Below, one piece after another: positions 8,255 through 16,391 of a DNA stretch of 64,000 nt (position 1 is the stretch's first letter; every line of letters starts with the position of its first letter). Source of the DNA: Edaphobacter modestus (GTDB taxonomy: Bacteria > Acidobacteriota > Terriglobia > Terriglobales > Acidobacteriaceae). A program made the position numbers and the translations under genes. The DNA is taken from the NCBI RefSeq assembly GCF_004217555.1, contig NZ_SHKW01000001.1, positions 5,952,001 to 6,016,000 on the forward strand, in the 5' to 3' direction. Below the pieces are notes generated by a model, which saw only the letters and a program-made list of their open reading frames with translations, was not told where the DNA came from and did not search any database.

Positions 8255-11254
8255 GTGAAAAGATTAGTACAGTATGCCGTATTGGTTGCCTTGACCCTAA
8301 TTACTATTTTCTCCAGAGCTCAGGTGGACAGCACGCAGCTGAACGGAACTGTGAACGACCAATCCGGTGCGCCAATACGTGAAGCCCGAGTGAGGGTTGT
8401 CCTTGAGGACTCTCAAGTAACTCGCACAACAGCAACAGGTGAGCACGGAAATTACACAATTCCAGCTCTTCCAATCGGGTTGTATACCATTTCATTCGAG
8501 AAAACTGGTTTCGCCACAACTCGTATCGAACACGTGCAACAAACTGCAGGAAATGTCAGAACTCTCGACATTACGTTACATGTGCAGTCGGTTTCGGAGA
8601 CGGTGGAGGTAATTGACACCGTCGCCGATCTTGACAAAACGACAGCGACCTTTGGCGGTACGGTCAGCGGTGAACAGGTCAGAAATATCCCTTTGAACGG
8701 TCGTAATTGGGCAACACTCGAGACGCTTGCACCAGGAGCTATCGATTCCGGGTCGGGTCTACAGTCGTCGATTCGATTTGCGGGTAATGGGATTGACGAC
8801 AACAATTATCGCCTTGACGGGGTCGATGCTTCAGGTGTCATGAAGCAAGCCCTGAAATCGGCACTACGTCTTCAGATATCTTCCGACGCGATCGCCGAAT
8901 TCAAAGTCGACTCCGCCGTTTACACCGCCGAAAACGGAGGATCCGCGGGCGGGCAGGTCAGTGTTGTGTCGAAGAGTGGATCAAACCAGTTCCACGGCAA
9001 AGTGTTTGACTTCTTGAGGAACGATATTTTCGATGCTCGGTCTCCGCTCAATCCCACTACCTCGAAGAAGCCGGCATTTCACCTGAATCAATATGGCACG
9101 GATTTGGGCGGACCGATCATCCGGGACCGTACATTCTTTTTTGCGTCGTATGAAGGGTTTCGCCAGGTGTTGGGCGGTGTGCCCCAAGTCGGTCTGGTGC
9201 CTAGCGCGCTGTTTAGGCAGAAGGTAGCTTCCTTGTCCGCTCCGCTACAGGCCATCATTACCGCATACCCTACAGGCCAAAGTCCTTCAGGCGATAAAGA
9301 AGGCTATGCCGACAACTACACCAGCTACGCCGCTAGTCCGGTGAAGGAAGATTCAGGACTTGGACGGATCGATCACCATATCAACGAAAAAAACAGCATC
9401 TACGTCCGCTATAACACCGACCAAGGTTCCAGCACCAGCCCGCTAAACGCTGTAGGACAGAGCATCGAAGTGGATGCCAGCGTTCATAACGCTGTCATTG
9501 ACTATCTTCATGTGTTCACTCCACGACTGATTAACGAAGCCAAGTTCGGGCTTAACCGAAACACATATCATCAGAATCAAGTGACAGGTCTACCCATTAA
9601 TTTCTCCTTCGGGGGTGGGTTTACATCGCTCGGCGAGACCATCTATAAGCAGCAGGTTTCCACAACATTCTCCTATCTCGACACCGTTATCTGGACCCTC
9701 AATCGGCACACGTTGAAGTTTGGCGTGGATGTACGCAGAGTGCAGTTCAATGAGGCCAATACGGCGGATGGTACCGCCAGTTGGACTAGCCTTGATAACT
9801 TTCTCTCGAATACCTTGAACTCGTTTCAGGCCACGGCACCACTACCGGATCGTGGACTGCGTAAGACGCAGATTGCTGCCTATGCTCAGGACGAATGGAA
9901 GTTTAGCTCAAACGTGACCGTGAATGCCGGCGTACGTTACGGGTTCTTCCAGCCGTTTAGCCTGGCGCACGGTCTCTCTAACCCATTCGATATTCAGGTT
10001 TGCGGGGGCTATTGCCGCCCTGGCTCACCATTCTCTTATTCCAACTATCTGAACTTCGATCCACGCTTGGCGATTACTTGGTCGCCCTCGGGTAGCCAAG
10101 GCAACATGGTGTTCAGGGTTGGATACGGAATGTATCACGGCGAGTCGGAGCTTGCGGATCAGGACAGTCCTGCCGTCAATGATGAGCCATCGATTACCTT
10201 TCAGAGTTCGGCGACACAGGCCTATGCTTACCCGATCGACCCCAGTCTGATTCCGACAACAGGGCTAGCAGTAACTCCGCGATCCATGTCTCTTCACCAT
10301 CCGGACTCGTACGTCCAAAACTGGACTGCCTCTATGCAAAACCAGTGGCCTGGCAAGGTCGTTAGTACGGTCTCCTACCTTGGTGCCAAAGGCACACATC
10401 TATTCCGTCGCACATATGGAAATGTCTTTGACCCCGCGCTTGGCAAGAACCCACTCGCACCTGCATTTCCAAGTCAGGTGGATACGAAGACCCAGGAAGG
10501 TGCTTCCAGTTTCAATGCGCTTCAAGTAAACGTAAAACGAGAGGTTCACAATGGAATGTTCCTGGCAGGAAACTATATGTGGTCCCACGCCATCAACGAT
10601 GGATCGGTGGGAGCGGGAGAATCCAACTCCGCTCAAAACGTAGTGTGTTTCCAATGTGAGCGCGGATCAAGCGACTTCGACGTCCGAAACTCCGGGAACA
10701 TCAGCTTGCTTTACGAATTGCCCTTTGGCCGTGGACGAAGATTCCTGAATCAAAATCGGCTCGCAGATGTCCTTATCGGTGGCTGGGAGTTCACCGATCT
10801 GCTGAACTATCGTTCAGGCCTTCCGGTGAATATTGTGGTAAGCCGTTCGAATGCCGCACTTCCCGATCACAACAACGTGAACCAACGGCCTGATCTTGTT
10901 CCAGGACAACCACTCTATTTCGCCAATCGTTCCATCAAGCAGTGGTTCAATCCAAGTGCGTTTGCCGTTCCGGTGAATGGGACATGGGGAAACGCGCCAC
11001 GGGACTACGGACGCGGACCGATCCTCTGGCAGGATGACCTGGCGCTGGACAAGAACTTCAACCTTGTTGAGCGCTGCGTGTTGAACTTCAGGGCTGAGGC
11101 CTTCAACATATTTAATCGGGCACAATACGGAAACCCAAACGCAACCTTTGGCGCAGGAAACTTCGGCACCATTACCACAACAGCAAATGCCACCGGCCTT
11201 ATAGGGACGGGGACGCCACGTGTCATGCAGTTCGCTGCTAGCATTTCATTCTGA
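8255..11254 (+). CDS. TonB-dependent receptor, Oar-like
   Basis: A 999-residue outer-membrane receptor starting at GTG, with GAGG six bases upstream. Order: signal peptide (1-22), carboxypeptidase-regulatory-like domain ('LNGTVNDQSGAPIREARV'), plug with 'NGRNWATLETLAPG' and 'DDNNYRLDGVDASG', then a long beta barrel ending 'VMQFAASISF'. This is the full-length form typical of Acidobacteriota. It follows the beta-propeller gene by 110 bases. Substrate unknown. Confidence 0.9.
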   Translation: MKRLVQYAVLVALTLITIFSRAQVDSTQLNGTVNDQSGAPIREARVRVVLEDSQVTRTTATGEHGNYTIPALPIGLYTISFEKTGFATTRIEHVQQTAGNVRTLDITLHVQSVSETVEVIDTVADLDKTTATFGGTVSGEQVRNIPLNGRNWATLETLAPGAIDSGSGLQSSIRFAGNGIDDNNYRLDGVDASGVMKQALKSALRLQISSDAIAEFKVDSAVYTAENGGSAGGQVSVVSKSGSNQFHGKVFDFLRNDIFDARSPLNPTTSKKPAFHLNQYGTDLGGPIIRDRTFFFASYEGFRQVLGGVPQVGLVPSALFRQKVASLSAPLQAIITAYPTGQSPSGDKEGYADNYTSYAASPVKEDSGLGRIDHHINEKNSIYVRYNTDQGSSTSPLNAVGQSIEVDASVHNAVIDYLHVFTPRLINEAKFGLNRNTYHQNQVTGLPINFSFGGGFTSLGETIYKQQVSTTFSYLDTVIWTLNRHTLKFGVDVRRVQFNEANTADGTASWTSLDNFLSNTLNSFQATAPLPDRGLRKTQIAAYAQDEWKFSSNVTVNAGVRYGFFQPFSLAHGLSNPFDIQVCGGYCRPGSPFSYSNYLNFDPRLAITWSPSGSQGNMVFRVGYGMYHGESELADQDSPAVNDEPSITFQSSATQAYAYPIDPSLIPTTGLAVTPRSMSLHHPDSYVQNWTASMQNQWPGKVVSTVSYLGAKGTHLFRRTYGNVFDPALGKNPLAPAFPSQVDTKTQEGASSFNALQVNVKREVHNGMFLAGNYMWSHAINDGSVGAGESNSAQNVVCFQCERGSSDFDVRNSGNISLLYELPFGRGRRFLNQNRLADVLIGGWEFTDLLNYRSGLPVNIVVSRSNAALPDHNNVNQRPDLVPGQPLYFANRSIKQWFNPSAFAVPVNGTWGNAPRDYGRGPILWQDDLALDKNFNLVERCVLNFRAEAFNIFNRAQYGNPNATFGAGNFGTITTTANATGLIGTGTPRVMQFAASISF

Positions 11255-11477
11255 ACCGGTAGATCAAATAACCACCAACGAATTTAGGGCTTTGTTGCAT
11301 TAACCGAGGTCGTCTATTGTGAAAGGCGAGGCCAGGAGCACTGCAAGTGTCCGTGTTCATCCTCGATGGCGGTACTATGCCGACTGTGTGACGTTTGCGG
11401 GCGAAGCTTCCTTGCCTTTCCATACGTGCTCCAGTCCTGGGAAGTCTTAGTGCAAGTCGGCTAATGAGATGGTCCGC
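11255..11477. other. Intergenic region before the intron relic
   Basis: No gene recognised. A short stretch near 11290-11340 could be the very end of a minus-strand transposase frame, but it is too short to support. Confidence 0.3.
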
Positions 11478-12420
11478 GTGCGCCGTGAAAGGCGTTTAGT
11501 CCACAGTGGGTGCAAGTCCCACCCGGGAACTGGTTCGTTCCGCCCGGTAGCAATCGGAGCAGCGGTGGAGGTAACAAAGCTGCTGAAGCCTCCGATGGAA
11601 GAGGGTCGTAAAGGCGACTCTGCAAGCGTGCAGGCCGTAACGTGAGTGAACGCTGAGCAAGCCTCGAAATTCATGATGCAGGTGCGGACCCGCCGCGGAC
11701 TTGGGGAAGGCCGAGGAGGGGGAAGAGTATGAGCGAACAGCTTCCTCCAACCTGCCGGGGTAGTGGCGACGGCATGTAAGCAAAGGGGACTGAAGGCAAC
11801 ACGGGAAGCCCCAGCGGTGATTGTGGTTGGATCAACTGGCAGCTCGCGAGAGACAGGCCGGGCCGTTTGGGGTGGCGGAGAGGCTTGTAGTACCGATGAA
11901 GCCGGGTAAGGCCGGTGGAGGGAAGAGGCCTCAGTTGAAGACGAACGTAATAAGCGACAAAGGACTACGGGATTGGTGATGAGCCTAATTGTATGACAAG
12001 GTGTACCGCAAGGATGTTCTGGTGTATGCCTGCAAACGTTGCAAAGCCAATGGTGGAGCAGCCGGAGTGGACAATCGGACATTCGAGGACATCGAGCAGT
12101 ACGGTGTGGAGCGGTGGTTGGAGGAACTGGCGCAGGAACTGAAAAGTCGAACCTACCAACCGCACCCTGCGCGGCGGGTATACATACCCAAGCCGGATGG
12201 AAAGCAAAGGCCGTTAGGGATACCAACAATCCGGGATCGGGTTGTGCAGACGGCAGCACTGTTGGTGCTCGAACCTATTTTCGAAGCCGACCTGCAGCCG
12301 GAGCAGTATGCCTATCGGGCAGACCGCAGCGCATTGGACGCAGTGCGGCATGTCCATAAGCTGATCAACACTGGCCATAGGAAGATTGTAGATACGGATC
12401 TCAGCAGCTATTTCGACCAC
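11478..12420 (+). mobile_element. 5' part of a group II intron, truncated
   Basis: A GTGCG at 11478 fits the group II 5' splice-site consensus, and 'GGGTGCAAGTCCCACC' (about 11507-11522) fits the conserved domain I sequence seen in bacterial introns. About 500 bases of structured non-coding sequence then lead into an intron-encoded reverse transcriptase. The element stops inside the catalytic domain at about 12420, where IS110-type sequence begins. Intron domains V and VI and the 3' splice site are absent, so it cannot splice. Confidence 0.8.
11979..12420 (+). pseudogene. ltrA: Group II intron reverse transcriptase/maturase, N-terminal fragment
   Basis: The reading 'GAAGVDNRTFEDIE', 'VYIPKPDGKQRPLGIPTIRDR' in part and 'LEPIFEADLQPEQYAYR' are hallmarks of LtrA-type maturases. 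The family start (MSLMYDKVYR) is broken: after ATG AGC CTA at 11979 one extra T at about 11988 shifts the frame, and a TAA precedes the remaining open frame. The protein ends at 'DTDLSSYFDH', before the catalytic YADD motif, the X/thumb and endonuclease domains. It is dead on three counts: frameshift, truncation and loss of the active site. Confidence 0.85.
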
Positions 12421-12877
12421 CGCGCCACATCTCGACTCTACCGCTTGATCCTTCCCCGTAGAGGGAGGATTGTGGTGGCAACTTTGATCGGAGGATTATC
12501 GACATGCAGATTGCGTCCATAGGCATTGACCTGGGTAAGACGACGTTTCAGCTTGTGGCACTTGGACCTACTGGGCAGGTTCTAGTGCGTCGGAAGTTTT
12601 CGCAGAAGCAGTTTGTTGACTCATACGGCCAACATAATCAGCCATCTCTGATCGGATTGGAAGCTTTCTCGGGGGTGCATTTCCTGTGCCGAGCCCTTCG
12701 AGCACAGGGTCATGACGTGCGGCTGATCCCTGCGCAGTTCGTTAAGCCATTCGTGAAGTCCAACAAGAACGACTTCCTAGATGCTGAAGCCATCGCGGAA
12801 GCAGTAGCTCGGCAAAACATGCGCTTCGTCCCGATCAAGACCGATGACCAGCTAGACCTGCAGGCGATCCACCGTGT
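12421..12877 (+). mobile_element. IS110-family element, left part only
   Basis: The intron is interrupted at about 12420 by sequence leading into an IS110-type transposase. IS110 elements lack long terminal inverted repeats, so the left end is placed only by loss of intron homology. The right part is missing. Confidence 0.65.
12504..12877 (+). pseudogene. IS110-family transposase, N-terminal fragment
   Basis: About 125 residues of the RuvC-like DEDD domain are recognisable: 'SIGIDLGKTTFQLVALG' with the first Asp, 'GLEAFSGVHFLCRALRAQGHDV' in part with the Glu, and 'KNDFLDAEAIAEA' with the next Asp. Homology ends at 'LDLQAIHRVR' (about 12877). The remaining 88 bases of open frame are ThiF-like sequence read antisense. 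The C-terminal transposase_20 domain is missing. Confidence 0.85.
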
Positions 12878-13040
12878 ACGGTATCGGCCTCGATTGCGTA
12901 GAAGTCGATTGCATCAATCACCACGTCGGCGCCTGCAAGAAATGTCTCTGCGGTTTCGGACGTGAATCCCCGTGTTTCATTCGTCACTTCCGCGCGCGGG
13001 TTGATTGGTTTCAGTTCCTTCTCGACGATCTTATGATTGG
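12878..13040 (-). pseudogene. ThiF/MoeB-type adenylyltransferase fragment
   Basis: Read on the minus strand, about 54 codons give 'EKELKPINPRAEVT' and 'TAETFLAGADVVIDAIDFYA', matching the stretch of E1-like ThiF/HesA/MoeB proteins just before and around the conserved 'DVVIDALD'. The nucleotide-binding and catalytic Cys regions are absent. It is wedged between the IS110 fragment and the sigma-54 activator relic, so it marks a deletion or recombination junction. Confidence 0.6.
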
Positions 13041-13354
13041 CCAGGGAATGTCCGCGAGTTGCAGAACGTCGTCGAGAGGTCGGTGATCGTGAGTCCTGAT
13101 GACGTGTTTTGTGTGGATGAAGCTTGGCTATCTACAGACACCGCGAAGAAGAGATTGGGGCAACAGGTGCCTGAACCTGCTGACGGCGACTCGGGTCGCG
13201 AGAGCCCCAAATCATTGAAGCCGTACTCATGGAAAGTGGAGGCCGAGTTTACAGTACCAACGGAACTGCAGCCAAGCTTCGAATTCCAGCGTCTACTCTT
13301 GATTCCAAGATCAAGAAACTGCAAATTCGTAAGAGCCCCATCAAACTCAGCTAG
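13032..13354 (+). pseudogene. 3' end of a sigma-54 activator (NtrC/FhlA-like) gene, frameshifted
   Basis: The frame opens with 'YDWPGNVRELQNVVERSVIV', the end of the AAA+ domain of bacterial enhancer-binding proteins. After about 13195 the homologous frame shifts by one base and continues with 'IIEAVLMESGGRVYSTNG' and 'LRIPASTLDSKIKKLQIRK' to a TAG at 13352; this is the Fis-like C-terminal helix-turn-helix. The N-terminal sensor and the ATPase core are gone. The remnant lies directly upstream of sigma-54 promoter A, the usual place of the cognate activator gene. Confidence 0.8.
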
Positions 13355-13690
13355 TGCCGTCTACCCCTAGATGGAAACACGAATTCCGCGAATTCCGCGA
13401 AAACCCCGATAACAAATCAGCCTGCGTCGACCGCCTTTTCAAGCATTTGAGAATGGCATCCGGTTTGCACTGGTAAACGCGCATCCTGGCCGTAACTTAG
13501 GTTTGGCGGGGAGGCGCTGCCAACGACCTTTAGAATCGACCGGTTCGTTAGCGAGGGGAATGCCATCGTGTTTCGTGTGTGTGGACGGGTGCAAATCGAT
13601 TGTGTGGACACGATTAAGGAACTGATCGAGGGGGAAAGCGCCAAGATCGCTCACGACCTTTCAGAAGTGACGCTTGCGAATCGCGACGCA
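13286..13690 (+). repeat. Dispersed sigma-54 cassette, copy A
   Basis: The longest of four related segments. It covers the activator gene's 3' end, the conserved block starting ATGGAAACAC (13371), a sigma-54 promoter and the start of the STAS-like gene. A 10-base unit GAATTCCGCG is repeated in tandem at 13381-13400. The distance from TGGAAAC to the -24 box is 82 bases. Copies are at 24185, 30157 and 51893. Confidence 0.85.
13454..13469 (+). promoter_or_regulatory. Sigma-54 promoter A
   Basis: TGGCAT-CCGGT-TTGCA: GG and GC are exactly ten bases apart, as required for a -24/-12 promoter. It precedes the STAS-like and alcohol dehydrogenase genes. Confidence 0.85.
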
Positions 13691-13795
13691 GCCACTTTTC
13701 TTGCAGCTTGCGAGCGCAAAGGTGTCGGGCTCAGGAAGTGCCCCGCCTTTCTTCGTGTGTGGATTGACAAAGAACAAGAATGCATTGTCCAGTAG
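13568..13795 (+). CDS. Small STAS-like protein
   Basis: Ends in 'DLSEVTLANRDAATFLAACERKG', then 'LRKCPAFLRVWIDKE', a pattern I associate with small STAS-like (anti-sigma-antagonist fold) proteins of about 90 residues; no phosphorylatable Ser is obvious. Comparison with the repeats at 24.4 and 30.3 kb shows that the family start would be at 13517 or 13523, but these codons are CTG and ACG here. GTG 13568 with GAGGGG nine bases upstream gives a 75-residue product lacking the first beta strand. It is the first gene after sigma-54 promoter A and 78 bases before the alcohol dehydrogenase. Possibly decaying. Confidence 0.55.
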   Translation: MFRVCGRVQIDCVDTIKELIEGESAKIAHDLSEVTLANRDAATFLAACERKGVGLRKCPAFLRVWIDKEQECIVQ

Positions 13796-13873
13796 CAATT
13801 TACCGAAGCTGTGGCCACATCGGCTACTCGACTCTTCGCAGCAACCCACGACCACTCCACATGGGAGAGACAC

Positions 13874-14920
13874 ATGAAAGACACGTACAAAGCAGTGGAA
13901 GTCTCCGCACCCGGCGTGCTTCGGGTAGTGGAACGGAAAATCTCCGAGCCCGGAGCGGGTCAGGTCCGGATTCGGGTCGAAGCATGTGGAATCTGTCACA
14001 CCGATGCCGCTACGGTCACAGGTACTTACCCGGGCCTAACCCTGCCGCGCGTTCCGGGGCATGAAGTTATTGGCCGCATTGAAGCGCTCGGTGCAGGCGT
14101 GTCCCGGTGGAAGATCGGTCAAAGGGTGGGTGTCGGCCTCATTGCCGGCGAAGACGGTGTATGCGAATCTTGCCGACGCGGAGACATGGTGAACTGTCAG
14201 AATCCTGTGGTCTTGGGGGTCACCGTAGATGGAGGATATGCGGAAGTGGTGATTGCTGAAGCGCGCGGCCTCGCCTCCATCCCCGATGAGCTTGGGTCAG
14301 CAGAAGCCGCCCCTCTCCTCTGCGCTGGCATCACGACCTACAATGCTCTTCGTAATGCCGGCCTGCGCGGCGGAGATCTGGTCGCCGTGCAGGGCATTGG
14401 TGGTCTTGGGCACCTTGGCATCCAGTTTGCGCGACAAATGGGATTCCATACCGTTGCAATCGGACGTGGAGGCGAGAAGGAACAGCTTGCGAAAGATCTC
14501 GGCGCGCACGTCTACATCGATACTGCCGTCGATGATTCCGCAGCCTCACTGCAGCGTATGGGAGGAGCCAGGGCGATACTCGCAACAGCTCCGAGTGGTG
14601 ATGCTATGGGGCCACTTGTGTCCGGTCTTGCTGCCCGCGGGAAGCTGATCGTAGTGGGCGTGCCGCAGGATCCGATGCAACTAAGCGCGTTGCCGTTGGT
14701 CTTCGGAGGACGCTCGGTCTATGGCTCGCTGACCGGGACGGCGATTGAAACGGAGGATGCCCTTGCCTTCAGCGTTCTAGAGAACGTCCGTCCGATGATC
14801 GAAACAGTTCCTCTCGAAGAGGCAGCGGATGCTTACGCTCGGATGATGCATGGCCAAGCGCGGTTCCGCATGGTGCTTGTTACAAAGTACGGAACTGCGC
14901 AGAGTGCGCCAGTCAACTGA
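13874..14920 (+). CDS. Zinc-dependent alcohol dehydrogenase (MDR family)
   Basis: A 348-residue medium-chain dehydrogenase oxidising alcohols or reducing aldehydes with NAD(P). Catalytic zinc ligands are C41 ('CGICHTDA') and H63/E64 ('GHEVIG'). The Rossmann motif is 'GIGGLGHLGIQFAR'. The structural-zinc loop keeps C97, C100 and C108 but has no first cysteine ('AGEDGVCESC'), a departure from the usual four-Cys loop. ATG 13874 has GGGAGA just upstream; a GTG 63 bases earlier is less likely. It is probably expressed from sigma-54 promoter A with the aldehyde dehydrogenase two genes on, which would suit stepwise alcohol-to-acid oxidation (inference). Confidence 0.9.
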   Translation: MKDTYKAVEVSAPGVLRVVERKISEPGAGQVRIRVEACGICHTDAATVTGTYPGLTLPRVPGHEVIGRIEALGAGVSRWKIGQRVGVGLIAGEDGVCESCRRGDMVNCQNPVVLGVTVDGGYAEVVIAEARGLASIPDELGSAEAAPLLCAGITTYNALRNAGLRGGDLVAVQGIGGLGHLGIQFARQMGFHTVAIGRGGEKEQLAKDLGAHVYIDTAVDDSAASLQRMGGARAILATAPSGDAMGPLVSGLAARGKLIVVGVPQDPMQLSALPLVFGGRSVYGSLTGTAIETEDALAFSVLENVRPMIETVPLEEAADAYARMMHGQARFRMVLVTKYGTAQSAPVN

Positions 14921-14951
14921 TGAATCAACCTGAATCTGAAGGAGATAACTG

Positions 14952-15674
14952 ATGAACGAATTACTTGCCCGAATTATTGACGCGCACGGTGGCATGGATC
15001 GCTGGAATCGATACGAAAAAGTCGAGGCGACGATTGTGAGTGGCGGCGGCTTTTTCCCACTCAAGGGAGTCGCACAGGACCCAAGCCCGCGTCGCATGAC
15101 CGTTTGGTTGCAGGAGGAACGCTCGTCAGTCTCGCCCTACGGAGCTCCTGATCAGCGCACTATGTTCACGCCAGACAGGATCGCCATTGAGAAACTCGAT
15201 GGCACGCTTGTTGCCGAGCGCGGTGCGCCCAGAGACTCGTTCGCCGGCCATCAGATGAGCACGCCCTGGGATCCGCTACATCGTGCCTATTTCAATGGCT
15301 ACGCCCTATGGAGCTATCTCACCACGCCCTTCCTCCTCGCGATGGATGGCGTACGAGTCGAGGAGACCGAAGCCTGGCGTGAAGGCACAGAGACGTGGCG
15401 CGTGTTGCGCGCATACTTTCCTGGTTCGATCGAGACGCACAGCCTCATTCAGGATTTTTTCTTCGGTGAGGACCTGATGCTGCGCCGGCATGACTATAAC
15501 GTGAATATCGCAGGCGGCTTTAATGCGGCGCAGTTGACTTCGGATTATGTGGTGGCGGATGGCATCCGTCTGCCAACCAAGCGGCGCGCCTACACGCGTG
15601 GGCCCGATCGCCGGCCGATCCTGGAAATGCTGATGGTCTCAATCGATATCAGCAACGTGCGGTTCGAGACGTGA
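14952..15674 (+). CDS. Conserved ~240-residue protein, paralogue 1
   Basis: No named domain recognised. Paralogous to the products at 30347 and 53044. Shared landmarks: 'AHGGMDRWNRYEKV' at the N-terminus, a 'GGGFFPLKG' strand, 'DSFAGHQMSTPWDPLHRAYFNGYA' in part, 'YLTTPFLLAM', 'DFFFGEDLMLRRHDY' and 'LPTKRRAYTRGPD'. There is no signal peptide and no membrane segment. The many regularly spaced strands suggest a LolA-like half-barrel, which is a guess. It has a GGAG-type ribosome site (AAGGAGATAACTG before ATG) and follows the alcohol dehydrogenase by 31 bases, so it is co-transcribed. Confidence 0.8.
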   Translation: MNELLARIIDAHGGMDRWNRYEKVEATIVSGGGFFPLKGVAQDPSPRRMTVWLQEERSSVSPYGAPDQRTMFTPDRIAIEKLDGTLVAERGAPRDSFAGHQMSTPWDPLHRAYFNGYALWSYLTTPFLLAMDGVRVEETEAWREGTETWRVLRAYFPGSIETHSLIQDFFFGEDLMLRRHDYNVNIAGGFNAAQLTSDYVVADGIRLPTKRRAYTRGPDRRPILEMLMVSIDISNVRFET

Positions 15675-15790
15675 GCCCTTAGCAAGTATGGAAGTCTCGA
15701 TGGTTGGCGCTGCAATAGACGAAGGGCGCTGCATAGATGGACAACGTCGAATTCGAAGCTGTGCTGTAAAGAAGCTCCTGGAGGATTGAA

Positions 15791-16336
15791 ATGAAGTTAA
15801 CCGTATTTTGTCTTTTCTTTGCCCTCACAGCCGGCGCGCAGACCCCAACCGAACACCTGCCTGTAACGGACGCTGAGAAAATTGCGGACGCACTAACGGC
15901 CGCACCAAACTTCATAACCGATGGCGCGACCATCGTGGATTATCCAGCCACCAAAGGTGGCGAGTTTCGAGTTCTCCGTCAGGGGACCAGTGAATGGACC
16001 TGCCTGCCGGGCCCACCGCCCGGCTCCAAGCACGATGACCCGGGATGTTTCGATAAGGTCTTCTTTCAGTGGCTGAAAGATGGCCTTGCCGGACGGCCGC
16101 AGCACGCTGAGAGACTTGGCGTTTCCTACATGTTTATGGGGCAATGGGTTCCGGGCGCGTCCGGCGGGGTGTTTCACGTGGGACCCCACATTATGCTGGT
16201 AACCCCTCATCCAGAAGATCTCCAGGGTTTCACCCGCGGCGGCCAGAACGGCACATACATCATTCATTTGCCTCTCCCCAGTCAGGCCGACCAATGGTTT
16301 TTGGTCATACCGATTCAAGAAGCCGACAAGCATTGA
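15791..16336 (+). CDS. Exported protein with EWxCxPG motif, paralogue 1
   Basis: A 181-residue protein with signal peptide MKLTVFCLFFALTAGAQ and GGAGG upstream of the start. The core 'FRVLRQGTSEWTCLPGPPPG', then a second Cys in 'DDPGCFDKVFFQWLKDGLAG', is shared with the exported protein at 18054 ('LAKGTNEWVCTPG...PPMCMNPMGMRWMMDAIQG'). Both then show 'GPHxM' followed by 'P'-rich strands, so the two Cys may form a disulfide or bind metal. Family function unknown. It sits between the ~240-residue protein and the aldehyde dehydrogenase in the promoter A operon. Confidence 0.75.
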   Translation: MKLTVFCLFFALTAGAQTPTEHLPVTDAEKIADALTAAPNFITDGATIVDYPATKGGEFRVLRQGTSEWTCLPGPPPGSKHDDPGCFDKVFFQWLKDGLAGRPQHAERLGVSYMFMGQWVPGASGGVFHVGPHIMLVTPHPEDLQGFTRGGQNGTYIIHLPLPSQADQWFLVIPIQEADKH

Positions 16337-16391
16337 GGGTTGGTGCACTGTCGTCCAACCAGAACGAAATACAAATGAAACGGAGTGACAA

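Noticed and set aside
11285..11340. Insertion-sequence end after the second receptor
   Set aside because: A short GGGCTTTGTTGCA motif is common at IS ends, but no partner end or transposase part supports it.
11447..12259. 270-codon minus-strand frame across the intron
   Set aside because: Runs antisense through the structured intron RNA and reverse transcriptase; no domain and rich in Pro/Ser/Arg as expected from such sequence.
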